5,594 bases of DNA, taken from the NCBI GenBank assembly GCA_028290765.1, contig JAQGJF010001002.1, positions 1 through 5,594 of the forward strand. Direction: 5' to 3'. This DNA is from Tardiphaga sp. GTDB lineage: Bacteria; Pseudomonadota; Alphaproteobacteria; Rhizobiales; Xanthobacteraceae. Made by a program: the position numbers and the translations under genes. Within the stretch, counting starts at the first letter, position 1; each line of letters begins with the position of its first letter. The notes under the pieces were generated by a model. That model was not told where the DNA came from, searched no databases, and was given only the letters and a program-made list of their open reading frames with translations. Positions 4,837 through 5,594 of this stretch are shown in pieces.

Positions 4837-5594
4837 TCAACGATCAACGAGGGCAAGAACAGCCATCGCCGCCGCGGCGCTGGCCGCCGCGCCGATCCAT
4901 AGTGCCGTGTGGAAGGCCCGGAGCAGAAGATCCCCTTCCATCGCCAGAACCGCGCCCAGAAGCGCCGTTGCAACCAGACCGCCGGTCCGCGCGACGGCGC
5001 TGTTGAATCCGGAGGCCGAGCCGGTATGCCGTGTATCGACCGAACCGAGCACGGCCGTCGTCAACGGCGCCACGGCGAAGCTGAGACCCACTGCAAGCAC
5101 GACTACGGCCGGCAGCACGTCCTTCCAGTAATCCGCGCTGCCGCCGATCCGCAGCGCCAGCAGGAATCCCGCCGCCACGACAAGGGGGCCGATAGCCAGC
5201 AGCGTCCGCGATCCGATCCGGCCAGCGACGCCCCCCACGATCGGCGAGATGCAGGAAATCACCAGCGGCAGCGGCAACAGGGCCGCGCCGGCGGCGGTCG
5301 ATGAATAGCCCGCGGCCTCGATCAGCACATAGGGAAGCATCACCAGCCAAGCCCCGAGGGCGCCGTAGAGCAGAATGGTGAGCAGCGTCAGCCCGATGAA
5401 ACTCTTCGACGCGAACAGCGAGAGCGGCATCATCGCCCGCTCGCCAAGGTGCTTTTCTACCACCACGAAGAAAACCAGCAGCGCCGCGGCAATGACCGCG
5501 AGCGCCATGGCGTCGGTGGTCCAGCCGCCGCGCCCCGACCCGATCGTCAACGACCAGGTCAGCCCGCCCAGCGCCAGGGTTGCGAGCGCGCCGC
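4837..5594 (-). CDS. Major facilitator superfamily transporter, DHA2 (EmrB/QacA-like) family, C-terminal part
   Basis: The frame is open from the right window edge to a TGA at 4839-4837, giving about 251 residues of the C-terminal half. Some seven or eight hydrophobic segments are visible. The block PLSLFASKSFIGLTLLTILL, the loop RIGSRTLLAIGP after GGVAG, and the motif TGSASGFNSAVARTGGLVA are typical of 14-helix DHA2 drug:proton antiporters in the inner membrane. The substrate cannot be deduced from this half. The TTG at 5550 is not the start, because coding-like hydrophobic sequence (ALATLALGGLTWSL) continues upstream to the edge, so the true start is outside the window. The gene is convergent with the CHAD gene and is probably unrelated to it in function. 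Confidence 0.88.
   Translation of the reverse strand, partial: GALATLALGGLTWSLTIGSGRGGWTTDAMALAVIAAALLVFFVVVEKHLGERAMMPLSLFASKSFIGLTLLTILLYGALGAWLVMLPYVLIEAAGYSSTAAGAALLPLPLVISCISPIVGGVAGRIGSRTLLAIGPLVVAAGFLLALRIGGSADYWKDVLPAVVVLAVGLSFAVAPLTTAVLGSVDTRHTGSASGFNSAVARTGGLVATALLGAVLAMEGDLLLRAFHTALWIGAAASAAAAMAVLALVDR

Noticed and set aside
1..5594. CRISPR array, toxin-antitoxin, phage or transposon remnants
   Set aside because: No regularly spaced repeats, transposase or integrase motifs, terminal inverted repeats or toxin-antitoxin-like gene pairs were seen.

Overview
The window reads as chromosomal DNA of a GC-rich alphaproteobacterium. From recalled similarity of several small proteins, the best guess is the Bradyrhizobium / Rhodopseudomonas / Afipia group (Nitrobacteraceae). 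No search was run, so the taxonomic call is inference. There are no tRNA, rRNA, insertion-sequence, integrase or CRISPR signals. No gap between genes exceeds about 175 bases.

Left part (1-1069): the possible tail of a gene cut by the window edge is followed by a 66-residue conserved hypothetical on +. An 82-residue protein with a C-terminal membrane anchor lies convergently on -, and a 106-residue conserved hypothetical on + is divergent from it. Middle part (1132-2263): a 221-residue protein on - has an N-terminal membrane anchor, a Pro/Ala-rich stretch and a charged helix. It is divergent from a small secreted protein on + with a Gly/Val segment and Arg/Glu/Asp-rich repeats, which is closed by a strong hairpin. 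Both divergent gaps contain GGAAC -35 elements. On the minus strand these are followed after 16 bases by a GTT-containing -10, resembling promoters of the alphaproteobacterial general-stress sigma factor EcfG. This suggests that the small genes belong to a stress regulon.

Right part (2346-5594): a two-gene + strand unit encodes a two-domain kinase (aminoglycoside-phosphotransferase-like domain plus P-loop kinase domain) and a CHAD-domain protein. They overlap by ATGA, so they are probably translationally coupled. CHAD domains are known to bind polyphosphate, so the pair could be a kinase working with polyphosphate, but its substrate is unknown. Facing it on - is the C-terminal part of a DHA2-type major facilitator drug-efflux transporter whose start lies beyond the right edge.

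I see no clearly new multi-gene system. The items most worth a second look are the kinase-CHAD pair, the paired divergent EcfG-like promoters, and a 16-bp tandem duplication that copies the ribosome binding site and start codon of the 82-residue gene.
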